Below, piece by piece: positions 1-8,120 of a stretch of DNA of 11,854 nucleotides. The notes beneath the pieces were generated by a model. The model was not told where the DNA came from, did not search any database, and was given only the letters and a program-made list of their open reading frames with translations. Numbering within the stretch: the first letter of the stretch is position 1; every line of letters starts with the position of its first letter. Source of the DNA: Opitutales bacterium (GTDB lineage Bacteria > Verrucomicrobiota > Verrucomicrobiia > Opitutales > T3Sed10-336); assembly GCA_007132315.1 (NCBI GenBank), contig SLOW01000054.1, forward strand, positions 1 to 11,854. The letters are read 5' to 3'. The translations under genes and the position numbers were made by a program.

Positions 1-2
1 CA

Positions 3-179
3 AACCGCAATCCCAAATGCCCCTGTTTCGGTGAATCTTCGTGCGAGCAGAAGGCGTCGTGTGAACGTTTCAGTCGTTCCGATATCGCCAGCGAATCCGA
101 AGTGATTGATCGTGAGGATCGTAGCAACCCGATTCCGAGCCTGCGGCGGATTCCGGACCGTTTGACGCGGCTCCGGTGA
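3..179 (+). CDS. C-terminal end of an unidentified gene cut by the window edge
   Basis: A reading frame with no stop runs from the left edge to a TGA at 177-179, giving 58 codons. No start is visible, so only the tail of a protein is seen. Near its beginning it carries a cysteine cluster of the form C-x-C-x5-C-x5-C (KCPCFGESSC then EQKASC), followed by a charged, serine- and arginine-rich tail ending RLTRLR. The cluster could hold a metal or an Fe-S centre, but I do not recognise the family. The other two forward frames stop earlier or have less protein-like composition. A 58-codon open frame in GC-rich DNA can occur by chance, so confidence is modest. It would be co-directional with dnaK, about 240 bases upstream of it. 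Confidence 0.4.
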   Translation, partial: NRNPKCPCFGESSCEQKASCERFSRSDIASESEVIDREDRSNPIPSLRRIPDRLTRLR

Positions 180-418
180 TTGTGGTTGTGGCGCCAACCG
201 GGGTACCCCATGCCCGGGTGTGATCCGGTCGTGAATGGCGGCGGGTGGGTCAGATGTGTGAAACCGAGGCGCCGGAGTGAGACAGCTGTGAGTCGCAATG
301 GCACGGTTTCTGAATCATGCATTTCCCCGAATTTCGGAATTAGATTGTAAGAAATTAATATACAATACGTTAATAATTAAATTTCGCACTGGCATGATTG
401 CTGCTAAATCAATATCCC
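180..418 (+). promoter_or_regulatory. dnaK upstream region with AT-rich promoter-like tract
   Basis: This non-coding stretch turns from GC-rich to AT-rich at about 338-390, the usual look of a promoter in a high-GC genome. Visible elements are an 11-base dyad CCGAA-T-TTCGG at 327-337, a -10-like TACAAT at 361-366, and a dyad TTAAT-A-ATTAA at 370-380. No good -35 hexamer stands at 16-18 bases from TACAAT. A sigma-32-like arrangement can be forced (TCTGAA at 309-314, CCCCGAAT at 325-332), but its spacer is too short. There is no CIRCE inverted repeat (TTAGCACTC-N9-GAGTGCTAA). The GC-rich palindrome GGGGTACCCC at 199-208 has no T-run after it and is not called a terminator. Promoter function is inferred from composition only. 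Confidence 0.3.
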
Positions 419-2383
419 ATGGGTAAGATTTTAGGCATAGATTTAGGGACGACGAATTCTTGCATGGCTTTCATGGAAGGAGGCGAGTCGAAGGTGATTC
501 CCAACGCGGAAGGCGGCCGGACCACACCTTCCGTGGTGGCTTTCACGAAGGATGGCGAACGCCTGGTCGGTCAAGCGGCCAAGCGTCAGGCGGTGACCAA
601 TCCCCAAAACACGATCTTCTCTGCCAAGCGCCTGATCGGACGCCGCTTCTCCGAGGTCCAGGAAGAAATTAAATCACTTCCGTACAAGGTCGTCGAGGGC
701 AAGAACGGCGACGCCTATGTCGAAGTCCAAGAAGGCGGGGGAACCAAGTCCTACAGCCCTCAACAGATTGCCTCGTTCGTGCTCGGAAAGATGAAAGCCG
801 ACGCCGAGAGTTATGTGGGCGAACCGGTTACCCAGGCGGTTATCACCGTGCCGGCTTATTTTAACGACTCCCAGCGTCAGGCGACCAAGGACGCGGGCAA
901 GATCGCCGGTCTGGAGGTCCTCCGGATCATCAACGAGCCGACCGCCGCGTCGCTCGCCTACGGGCTCGACAAGAAGAAGGACGAGAAGATCGCCGTTTTC
1001 GACCTCGGTGGCGGCACGTTCGATGTCACGATCCTCGAAATCGGCGACGGCGTCTTCGAGGTCAAGGCCACGCACGGCGACACCCACCTGGGAGGCGACA
1101 ACTGGGACGACGCGATAATCAAGTGGCTGATCGAGGAATTCAAGAAAGACAACGGTATCGATCTCGGCCAGGATCCCATGGCCAAGCAGCGCCTCAAAGA
1201 GGAGGCCGAAAAGGCGAAGATCGCCCTGTCCTCGGCCCAGTCCGTCGATATCAACCTTCCCTTTATCACCGCCGACGCGAGCGGGCCGAAGCACCTCAAC
1301 ATTTCGCTCAGCCGCTCGAAATTCAATCAGATTTGTGACCACCTCTTCGAGCGGACGCGTGAACCTTTCAAGTTGTGCCTGAAGGACGCAGGTTACTCCG
1401 CGTCGGATATTGACGAACTGGTGCTGGTCGGGGGCATGACCCGCGCACCGCGTACGGTCGAGATCGCCAAGGAATTGGCTGGCAAGGACCCGCACAAGGG
1501 AGTCAATCCGGACGAAGTCGTCGCGGTCGGCGCCTGTATCCAGGGAGCGGTGCTATCGGGTGACATGAAGGACGTTCTTCTGCTCGACGTCACGCCTCTG
1601 ACCCTCGGCATCGAAACCGCCGGCGGAGTCTGCACGGCGATGATTCCCCGCAACACGACTATTCCCACGAAAAAGTCCCAGGTCTTTTCGACCTACAGCG
1701 ATAACCAGCCCTCGGTGGAGATCAAGGTGCTGCAAGGGGAGCGTCCCATGGCGAACGACAACAAAGTCCTCGGGACCTTCCACCTCGACGGTATTCCGCC
1801 GGCTCCGCGCGGCGTGCCGCAGATCGAGGTCACGTTCGATATCGACGCCAACGGTATTCTCAATGTTTCCGCCAAGGACAAAGGAACGGGCAAGGACCAG
1901 TCGATCACCATCCGGGATGCCAGCGGTCTGAACGAGGAGGAAGTCGAGCAGATGCGCAAGGACGCCGAGGCTCACGCCGAGGAGGACCGCAAGCGCAAGG
2001 AGGCGGTCGAAACCAAGAACCAACTCGACACGCTGGTTTACCAGACCGAGAAGCAGTTCAAGGAACTGGGCGACAAGATTCCGGCGGACAAGAAAAAGCC
2101 CGTCGAAGACGCCGTCGCCGAAGGCAAGGCGGCGTTGGAGTCCGATGATGCGGACAAGATGAAGAAGGCGCTGGAATCTCTCAACAACGCCATGTCGGCC
2201 ATCGCTTCGGATCTTTATGGTCAGGCGGGCCAGCAGGGTGAACCCCAGGCCGGCGGGGCCGCCGGCGAGGGCGGGGCCGAGCAGGGCGCGGGCGAAGCCG
2301 AGTCTTCCGGTGACCAGGCCCAGGACGACGTGGTCGATGCGGATTTCGAAGTCGTCGATGACGACGACACGAAAAAGGGGTGA
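419..2383 (+). CDS. dnaK: Molecular chaperone DnaK (Hsp70)
   Basis: Cytoplasmic ATP-dependent Hsp70 chaperone that binds exposed hydrophobic segments and works with DnaJ and GrpE, neither of which is in the window. From the ATG at 419 the protein has 654 residues, a normal length. The ATPase domain shows GIDLGTTNS (6-14), DLGGGTF (195-201) and LVGGMTR (336-342). The interdomain linker DVLLLDV lies at 385-391. The substrate-binding beta domain (about 392-505) and helical lid follow. From residue 601 there is a Gly/Ala/Gln/Glu-rich tail ending in an acidic motif, DADFEVVDDDD, as is typical of bacterial DnaK. A TTG at 398 is also in frame, but the family begins at MGKILGIDLG, so 419 is preferred. 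No Shine-Dalgarno sequence precedes it. groES and groEL follow on the same strand, suggesting a joint stress regulon. Confidence 0.98.
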   Translation: MGKILGIDLGTTNSCMAFMEGGESKVIPNAEGGRTTPSVVAFTKDGERLVGQAAKRQAVTNPQNTIFSAKRLIGRRFSEVQEEIKSLPYKVVEGKNGDAYVEVQEGGGTKSYSPQQIASFVLGKMKADAESYVGEPVTQAVITVPAYFNDSQRQATKDAGKIAGLEVLRIINEPTAASLAYGLDKKKDEKIAVFDLGGGTFDVTILEIGDGVFEVKATHGDTHLGGDNWDDAIIKWLIEEFKKDNGIDLGQDPMAKQRLKEEAEKAKIALSSAQSVDINLPFITADASGPKHLNISLSRSKFNQICDHLFERTREPFKLCLKDAGYSASDIDELVLVGGMTRAPRTVEIAKELAGKDPHKGVNPDEVVAVGACIQGAVLSGDMKDVLLLDVTPLTLGIETAGGVCTAMIPRNTTIPTKKSQVFSTYSDNQPSVEIKVLQGERPMANDNKVLGTFHLDGIPPAPRGVPQIEVTFDIDANGILNVSAKDKGTGKDQSITIRDASGLNEEEVEQMRKDAEAHAEEDRKRKEAVETKNQLDTLVYQTEKQFKELGDKIPADKKKPVEDAVAEGKAALESDDADKMKKALESLNNAMSAIASDLYGQAGQQGEPQAGGAAGEGGAEQGAGEAESSGDQAQDDVVDADFEVVDDDDTKKG

Positions 2384-2400
2384 AGCACCCGAGTGCGGAT

Positions 2401-2429
2401 GGCGGGGCTCCGGCCTCGCCGCCTTTCTC
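2401..2429 (+). terminator. Hairpin between dnaK and groES, possible weak terminator or attenuator
   Basis: GGCGGGGC (2401-2408) can pair with GCCTCGCC (2413-2420) across a TCCG loop. This gives eight pairs, one of them a G-U wobble. The tract GCCTTTCTC follows. The U-run is short and interrupted, so full termination is doubtful. It may lower read-through from dnaK into groESL or protect the 3' end of dnaK mRNA. A smaller dyad, GCAC-CCGA-GTGC, sits just upstream at 2385-2396. No clear separate promoter for groES is visible in the 93-base gap. Confidence 0.4.
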
Positions 2430-2476
2430 AAAACCTTAACTTAACCTGAACAACACACAAAGCTAACCATCAAAGT

Positions 2477-2791
2477 ATGAGCACGACAAAATCAGTCAGC
2501 GTGAACATCAAGCCGCTTGGAGACAGAGTTCTCATCAAGCACATCGATACCGAGGAAGAACAGAGCCTTGGGGGTATCATCATTCCGGATACCGCCAAGG
2601 AAAAACCGCAGGAAGCCGAAGTTGTCGCTCTCGGCACCGGCAAGAAAGACGACGACGGCAAAGCCCAGCCATTCGATGTGAAGGTGGGGGATAAAGTGAT
2701 CGTCTCCAAATACGGAGGTACCGAAGTCAAATTGGACGGCGAGAAGTACCTTCTGGTTCGCGAGGACGATATCCTCGCGGTGGTATCTTGA
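2477..2791 (+). CDS. groES: Co-chaperonin GroES (Hsp10)
   Basis: Heptameric lid of the GroEL folding chamber. The product has 104 residues, slightly longer than the E. coli protein because of a short N-terminal extension (MSTTKSVSVN) before the conserved IKPLGDRVLIK (11-21). The mobile loop that docks on GroEL spans about 24-42, with the hydrophobic contact GGIIIP at 32-37. The conserved KVGDKVIVSKYGGTEVKLDGEKYLLVREDDIL-type C-terminal half is intact. The ATG at 2477 is the only start consistent with the family. The preceding bases (AACCATCAAAGT) contain no ribosome-binding site. groEL begins 55 bases downstream, so the two are almost certainly co-transcribed in the standard groESL arrangement. 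Confidence 0.97.
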   Translation: MSTTKSVSVNIKPLGDRVLIKHIDTEEEQSLGGIIIPDTAKEKPQEAEVVALGTGKKDDDGKAQPFDVKVGDKVIVSKYGGTEVKLDGEKYLLVREDDILAVVS

Positions 2792-2846
2792 AGGTAACGA
2801 TAAACATCAAAAGCAACTTTAACCGCTGCAATAAAAGACTAGCACT

Positions 2847-4505
<1,659 letters not shown>

Positions 4506-4555
4506 CGTCCGCTGCCCGTTTCGACCAAGTCGCAACACGTTAGTTTACGAACAAT

Positions 4556-4590
4556 AAAGGGCTCCTTCCGCGGAAGGAGCCCTTTTTCTA
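4556..4590. terminator. Strong bidirectional intrinsic terminator between groEL and pdxH
   Basis: Bases 4559-4582 are a perfect 24-base palindrome with arms GGGCTCCTTCC and GGAAGGAGCCC. Flanking AAA and TTT can lengthen the stem. On the plus strand it is followed by TTTTTCTATTTTT, ending groEL transcription. On the minus strand it is followed by TTTATTGTT, ending the convergent pdxH, whose stop codon is about 30 bases away. This is a textbook Rho-independent terminator shared by converging genes. Confidence 0.95.
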
Positions 4591-4618
4591 TTTTTGAAAG
4601 GACGGAAGTATCGGCGGG

Positions 4619-5206
4619 TCAAGGGAACAGGCGTTGTTTGGTCCAGCTGTTGTTCTCCCGGTGAAAGCGGACGCGGTGGTGCTGGCGGAAGGGTTTTTCC
4701 ATCCAGAATTCCAGGGTATCCGGGAGCAGGCGGAAGCCGGACCAGTTGTCGGGGCGGGGGATGCGGCCGAAGCCGAATCGGGCGGCGACCGCCATCACGT
4801 TCTTTTCGAGGTCGAGGGGTGATTCCATGGGCTCCGACTGGCGCGAAGCCCAGGCGCCGATCCGGCTCAAGCGCGGCCGGCTGGCGAAGTAGGCGTCGGC
4901 GGTGGCGGCTTCGACCGGTTCGACGGGGCCGTGGACGCGTACTTGGCGTTTCAGGGGCATCCAGTAGAAACACAGTTCGGCACGGGGATTTTCTTTCAAG
5001 TCCCGTGCCTTGGGACTGTCGAGGTTGGTATAAACGACGAAACCGTCCGGTCCGTGGGCTTTCAGCAGCACCATGCGGCAGCTCGGGCGTCCGTCGGCGG
5101 ACGCCGTGGCCAGGGCGCAGGCGGTCGGTTCGGCCAGGCCAGACTCATCGGCGTCGGCCAGCCACCGGGCGAAGAGATTGAAGGGATCGGCGCTCATTAT
5201 CGGCAT
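4619..5206 (-). CDS. pdxH: Pyridoxine/pyridoxamine 5'-phosphate oxidase
   Basis: FMN-dependent homodimeric enzyme that oxidises pyridoxine or pyridoxamine 5'-phosphate to pyridoxal 5'-phosphate with oxygen. The product has 195 residues, shorter than the E. coli enzyme at the N-terminus but with the whole catalytic fold. Visible motifs are the FMN-binding RMVLLK (44-49), YTNLDSPKARDL (59-70), RQVRVHG (87-93), the SRPRLSRIGAWASRQS block (109-124), WSGFRL (155-160), and the substrate-binding RQHHR (174-178), which matches Arg197 and His199 of E. coli. The residue after that His is His rather than the usual Asp. A second in-frame ATG at 5197 (MSADPFN) is an equally plausible start, since neither has a ribosome-binding site. 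It lies 104 bases downstream of the reductase gene on the same strand and may be co-transcribed with it. Confidence 0.95.
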   Translation of the reverse strand: MPIMSADPFNLFARWLADADESGLAEPTACALATASADGRPSCRMVLLKAHGPDGFVVYTNLDSPKARDLKENPRAELCFYWMPLKRQVRVHGPVEPVEAATADAYFASRPRLSRIGAWASRQSEPMESPLDLEKNVMAVAARFGFGRIPRPDNWSGFRLLPDTLEFWMEKPFRQHHRVRFHRENNSWTKQRLFP

Positions 5207-5230
5207 CTGTGACGAACGGCGGGCGTGGAA

Positions 5231-5285
5231 TTATGAATGATGAAGTGGAAATAAGAAATCGGGATTCCGGAATCAGGAATCGAGT
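5231..5285 (-). repeat. Degenerate GATTCC-type short-repeat tract in the reductase-pdxH gap
   Basis: Read on the minus strand, this stretch contains GATTCCT followed by GATTCCGGAATC, then related TTTC/TTCC pieces down to ATTCATAATTCC. The core GATTCCGGAATC (5263-5274) is a perfect 12-base palindrome, next to one more GGAATC/GATTCC unit. The composition is clearly more AT-rich than the flanking genes. It looks like a decayed tandem or dispersed intergenic repeat rather than coding sequence. I cannot tell from one copy whether it belongs to a genome-wide family. Confidence 0.45.
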
Positions 5286-5310
5286 AGTGAGTTGACTTGA
5301 ATCCACGAGG

Positions 5311-7803
5311 TCACAGGTCGCAGGCTCCCCCGGCGCAGGCCACGGTTTCCTTGAGTTTCGTTTCGTCGCGTTCCTCCAGCAGTTTGGTGTAATCAACCGG
5401 CTGATACTTGAGGCGGTTCCAGCGGGCGACGTCTTCTTCGGTGGTGACCTCTTCCCGGGGCGCCTGGGCGTAGGTTTTGTCGCCGGAATGCGCCAGCAGG
5501 GAAACGCCGGTGAAGTATTCCCGGTTGTCCCAGATGAAGCGGGCGACATCGTCCCATTCCTCCGGCTTCACCGTGCAGGTGTTGGAGACGTTGTGGTGCA
5601 GACCGGGGGCATAGCGTTCGGACGCGCAACCGGCCTGAACCCAGTATTTCTGGACCAAGCGAACGTATTCGAGAAACTGGACGGCGGCGATCTCGTTGCG
5701 GAAGATGGCCGATTCGGGGGCCTCGACCGGGAAGGTGATGACGTCGTCGGTGTCCGGATTGTACACCGAATGCTCGGTCATGTGCGGATTGCTGGCGTGG
5801 AAATGGCGATAAACCGGGTCGTTGCGGTTCGACTGCACCCGCCGGAAGTAGCGCTTGGCGTGATGGGGGTGGATACCGGAGCCGGTGCCGAGCAGGAGCG
5901 ACGCGGTGCCTTCCGGTTTGACACAGGTGACGCGCGCCGCCGGGCGCGTGCCGAGCGTGCGCGCGACCACGGCGTTGATGCTCCGGCACACGGCGGCGCC
6001 GCGCTCCAGGGTGGCGGAGTCGAGGAGGATTTCCGGATGGTCCATGATCCCGCAGAGCGACACGCCCAGCAGCGCTTCGCGTTCGTTGATGAACCGGCTG
6101 ACGGGACCCAGGTAGGGGATGTCGGTGTAGGCGGCCTGGAGGGTGCCGATGACCGAGGCGTGGAAACAAGCCTCGAGAAAGGCCTCTTCACTGGTCGCGG
6201 CGGCCGCGCTGACGGTGGAGAGATTGCACATTTGCCAACCGGAGAGGCGGGTGTCCGCATCGACGTCACCCGAGTAACCGAGCGCGCGCAGGCGGGCGAG
6301 GTCTTCCTCGTCGAGACCGCCGCGGATAACGGGGTTCAGGCCGATTTCGCAGCAGGGATTGCAGCCGTACTCGGGGTCGGCGGTGAAGTAGAAACCGGGT
6401 TCGCCGAACTCCTTCTGTGCCTCGAACAGTTGCATGAACTGGTCCCGTTCGGCATGGTCCCGTTCGATCACCGCCGAATTGTTGGACGCGCTCCGCTGCG
6501 GGTTTTCCTCGAACCAGTTGCCGGTTTTGGCGCCCATCATATCCGCGTCGTCGGCCGAAAACAGGCAAATGGTGGCGGAGCGCCGGACTCCGCCGGCCAG
6601 AACGGCCTTGGACACGTGCATGCAGATGTCGTAGGCTTCGATCGGTTTCAGGCGGCGGCCCGCGGCGTGGGCGAGGATCTCTTCCGAACGCTCCAAAGCC
6701 CGCTTGAGCGGCAGGTGCCCCGGCGCCTTGCCGCCGGAGGTTTTGAGGGGCGCGCCGCGGGGGCGGATGGCCGAGAAATTGTATTCGACCTTGTATCCGT
6801 TCAGGTAGGACTCGAAAAGCTCGTGCAGGGCGTCGGCCCAGCCTTCGATGGTGTCGCCCACGGTGTGGTGGCGGACGGGCAGATCCATCTCCCGCTTGCG
6901 GTGGGGCAGGGCGGGCAGGTGGGCGACGTGGTGTTCCTGGACGGAGAAGCCGCAACCGGTCCCGGCGAGCAGCAAGTAGAGGTATTCCCGGAAAAACGCG
7001 ATCCGGTCCACCGGACTGAAGGCGCAGTTGAACATCCGGGCGTGGGCGGCGAGAATGGCCTCGCCGCCGAATTGGAGCGAACGCATGGAAGGGAGCACCC
7101 GCTGCTCCCGGACGGCGAGGAACGCGTCCGAAATCAGGTCTTCGAGGGACTTGGCGGAGATCCACGCGCGCAGGTGTCCCGCCGTTTCCGGGGCGATGGT
7201 CCCCGCCGATTCCAGTTCCGCCAGCGCGGTCGCGGGTTCCACGGTGCCCCGGGGCTCGCGGAAGTGTAGCCGGTGCATTTCCGCGACGCGTTCGACCGCT
7301 TCTTCAAAGGTTTCCCGGCGTTTGAGCTCGGGTCGGTAGCGGGCGTATTTGGACACGGCGATGTACTCGCGCATGCCGTTTTCCCCGTATTTGTGAAGGC
7401 GAAGCTCGGCCTTCATTTCCCGGTAAAGGATGTAGGCGCGGGCCACTTCCCATTCCCCTTCCGAGGCAATGGCTTTCTCGACAACGTCCTGGATCTCTTC
7501 GATTCCGGGATTCCTGCCCCGGAGGTAGTGGAGTTCCAGCATCTGGCTGGCGCGGTGGGTGATGGCTACGGCTTTGAGAAAGTCTTTGCTTTCCAACCCG
7601 TACGATCGGGCGGCGTCGTCGCGGAGCGGGTTGGGCGCGCTTTTGTTGCGGACTTCGAAGAAGGCGAGCGCTATGGCCCGGGTGATTTTCGATTCGTCCC
7701 AAGGCACGACGGTTCCGTCGCGCTTGACGATCTGACGTTCGGCTTCCGGGATGGCCCGGTGGCGTTCTCCGGGGAGTTTCACAGCGAATTCCTTGATGGG
7801 CAT
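5311..7803 (-). CDS. nrdJ: Adenosylcobalamin-dependent class II ribonucleoside-triphosphate reductase
   Basis: Reduces ribonucleotides to deoxyribonucleotides for DNA synthesis through a B12-generated thiyl radical, with or without oxygen. The 830-residue single chain resembles the monomeric Lactobacillus leichmannii type but is longer. It starts with an ATP-cone (about 24-135, IVKRDGTVVPWDESKI onward), an allosteric domain absent from the L. leichmannii enzyme. Active-site elements by homology are Cys260 in MFNCAF, Cys484 and Glu486 in NPCCEI (thiyl cysteine and catalytic glutamate), and Cys526 in QMCNLS (partner of Cys260). The C-terminal CAGGAC pair (Cys823, Cys828) would pass electrons from thioredoxin. 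The 42 residues between Cys484 and Cys526 exceed the 11 between the matching Cys408 and Cys419 of L. leichmannii. No intein is present. The ATG at 7803 has no Shine-Dalgarno sequence. A perfect FNR-type box lies about 80 bases upstream. Confidence 0.96.
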   Translation of the reverse strand: MPIKEFAVKLPGERHRAIPEAERQIVKRDGTVVPWDESKITRAIALAFFEVRNKSAPNPLRDDAARSYGLESKDFLKAVAITHRASQMLELHYLRGRNPGIEEIQDVVEKAIASEGEWEVARAYILYREMKAELRLHKYGENGMREYIAVSKYARYRPELKRRETFEEAVERVAEMHRLHFREPRGTVEPATALAELESAGTIAPETAGHLRAWISAKSLEDLISDAFLAVREQRVLPSMRSLQFGGEAILAAHARMFNCAFSPVDRIAFFREYLYLLLAGTGCGFSVQEHHVAHLPALPHRKREMDLPVRHHTVGDTIEGWADALHELFESYLNGYKVEYNFSAIRPRGAPLKTSGGKAPGHLPLKRALERSEEILAHAAGRRLKPIEAYDICMHVSKAVLAGGVRRSATICLFSADDADMMGAKTGNWFEENPQRSASNNSAVIERDHAERDQFMQLFEAQKEFGEPGFYFTADPEYGCNPCCEIGLNPVIRGGLDEEDLARLRALGYSGDVDADTRLSGWQMCNLSTVSAAAATSEEAFLEACFHASVIGTLQAAYTDIPYLGPVSRFINEREALLGVSLCGIMDHPEILLDSATLERGAAVCRSINAVVARTLGTRPAARVTCVKPEGTASLLLGTGSGIHPHHAKRYFRRVQSNRNDPVYRHFHASNPHMTEHSVYNPDTDDVITFPVEAPESAIFRNEIAAVQFLEYVRLVQKYWVQAGCASERYAPGLHHNVSNTCTVKPEEWDDVARFIWDNREYFTGVSLLAHSGDKTYAQAPREEVTTEEDVARWNRLKYQPVDYTKLLEERDETKLKETVACAGGACDL

Positions 7804-7849
7804 GATCTTATATAATGGGTTCGAGAAACGGAAAATGGGAAGAAGGTTA

Positions 7850-7855
7850 ATTGTG
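7850..7855 (-). promoter_or_regulatory. Candidate -10 element of an FNR-type promoter for the reductase
   Basis: The minus strand reads CACAAT here, matching TATAAT at four of six positions including the key second and last bases. If this is the -10 hexamer (-12 to -7), the start point falls near 7843 and the FNR-type box centre falls at -41.5, the exact geometry of class II FNR-activated promoters. A caveat is that the minus-strand bases nearest 7843 are pyrimidines, which are less favoured as start points. An alternative -10, TATATA at 7809-7814, would give an almost leaderless mRNA. Confidence 0.35.
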
Positions 7856-7877
7856 CCTCAATCGGCGCCCCGGTACT

Positions 7878-7891
7878 TTGATTCAGATCAA
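7878..7891. promoter_or_regulatory. FNR/ANR-type binding site upstream of the class II reductase
   Basis: The sequence TTGAT-TCAG-ATCAA matches the consensus of the CRP/FNR superfamily anaerobic regulators (TTGAT-N4-ATCAA) at all ten defined positions. It extends one further pair to TTTGAT/ATCAAA. It is centred about 81 bases upstream of the reductase start codon. FNR, ANR and DNR proteins turn on genes when oxygen is low or nitric oxide is present. A B12-dependent, oxygen-independent reductase is a sensible target. The match is seen directly; the regulator is not in this window, so the function is inferred. Confidence 0.6.
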
Positions 7892-7908
7892 AATCTCAGG
7901 AGGGCGGC

Positions 7909-7950
7909 GACCGGCTGGATTTCCGTGTAACGGAATTGTCGAAGCCGGTC
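7909..7950. repeat. Two-tier inverted repeat (stem-loop) upstream of the FNR-type box
   Basis: An outer perfect eight-base stem, GACCGGCT (7909-7916) with AGCCGGTC (7943-7950), encloses an inner perfect six-base stem, TTCCGT (7921-7926) with ACGGAA (7930-7935), closed by a three-base loop. Unpaired joints of four and seven bases separate the tiers. No T-run follows on either strand, so it is not a standard terminator. It could be an RNA structure in read-through transcripts from the lipoprotein operon, a protein-binding site, or a stray repeat. Confidence 0.5.
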
Positions 7951-8120
7951 AACGTGTCGAAAAACTCAGAACGGATGCTGTCGATTGATATAAGGCCTGT
8001 TGATGGGTCGTGGAAGTGGCCCGGTGTTGTAATAGAACTATGACTCCGTATCCGGTGAGGGATTCGAGTGCTCCGGGTTATGCCCGTGTCCCGTTTTCCT
8101 TCATAACTATCGCACGATAT

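Noticed and set aside
199..208. GGGGTACCCC palindrome as a terminator of the upstream gene
   Set aside because: No T-run follows and the stem is too short with no loop.
398..418. In-frame TTG start giving seven extra residues on DnaK
   Set aside because: DnaK proteins begin at the MGKILGIDLGTTNS segment; the added MLLNQYP has no counterpart in the family and no ribosome-binding site precedes the TTG.
2839..2846. CTAGCACT before groEL as half of a CIRCE operator
   Set aside because: There is no matching GAGTGCTAA half nine bases downstream, and the site lies directly against the start codon inside an apparent operon.
5488..7269. 593-codon open frame antisense to the reductase
   Set aside because: Shadow of the coding bias of the real gene; Gly/Val/Asp-rich sequence without recognisable motifs.
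7818..7825. GGTTCGAG resembling a tRNA T-loop
   Set aside because: No acceptor, D-arm or anticodon stem can be drawn around it.
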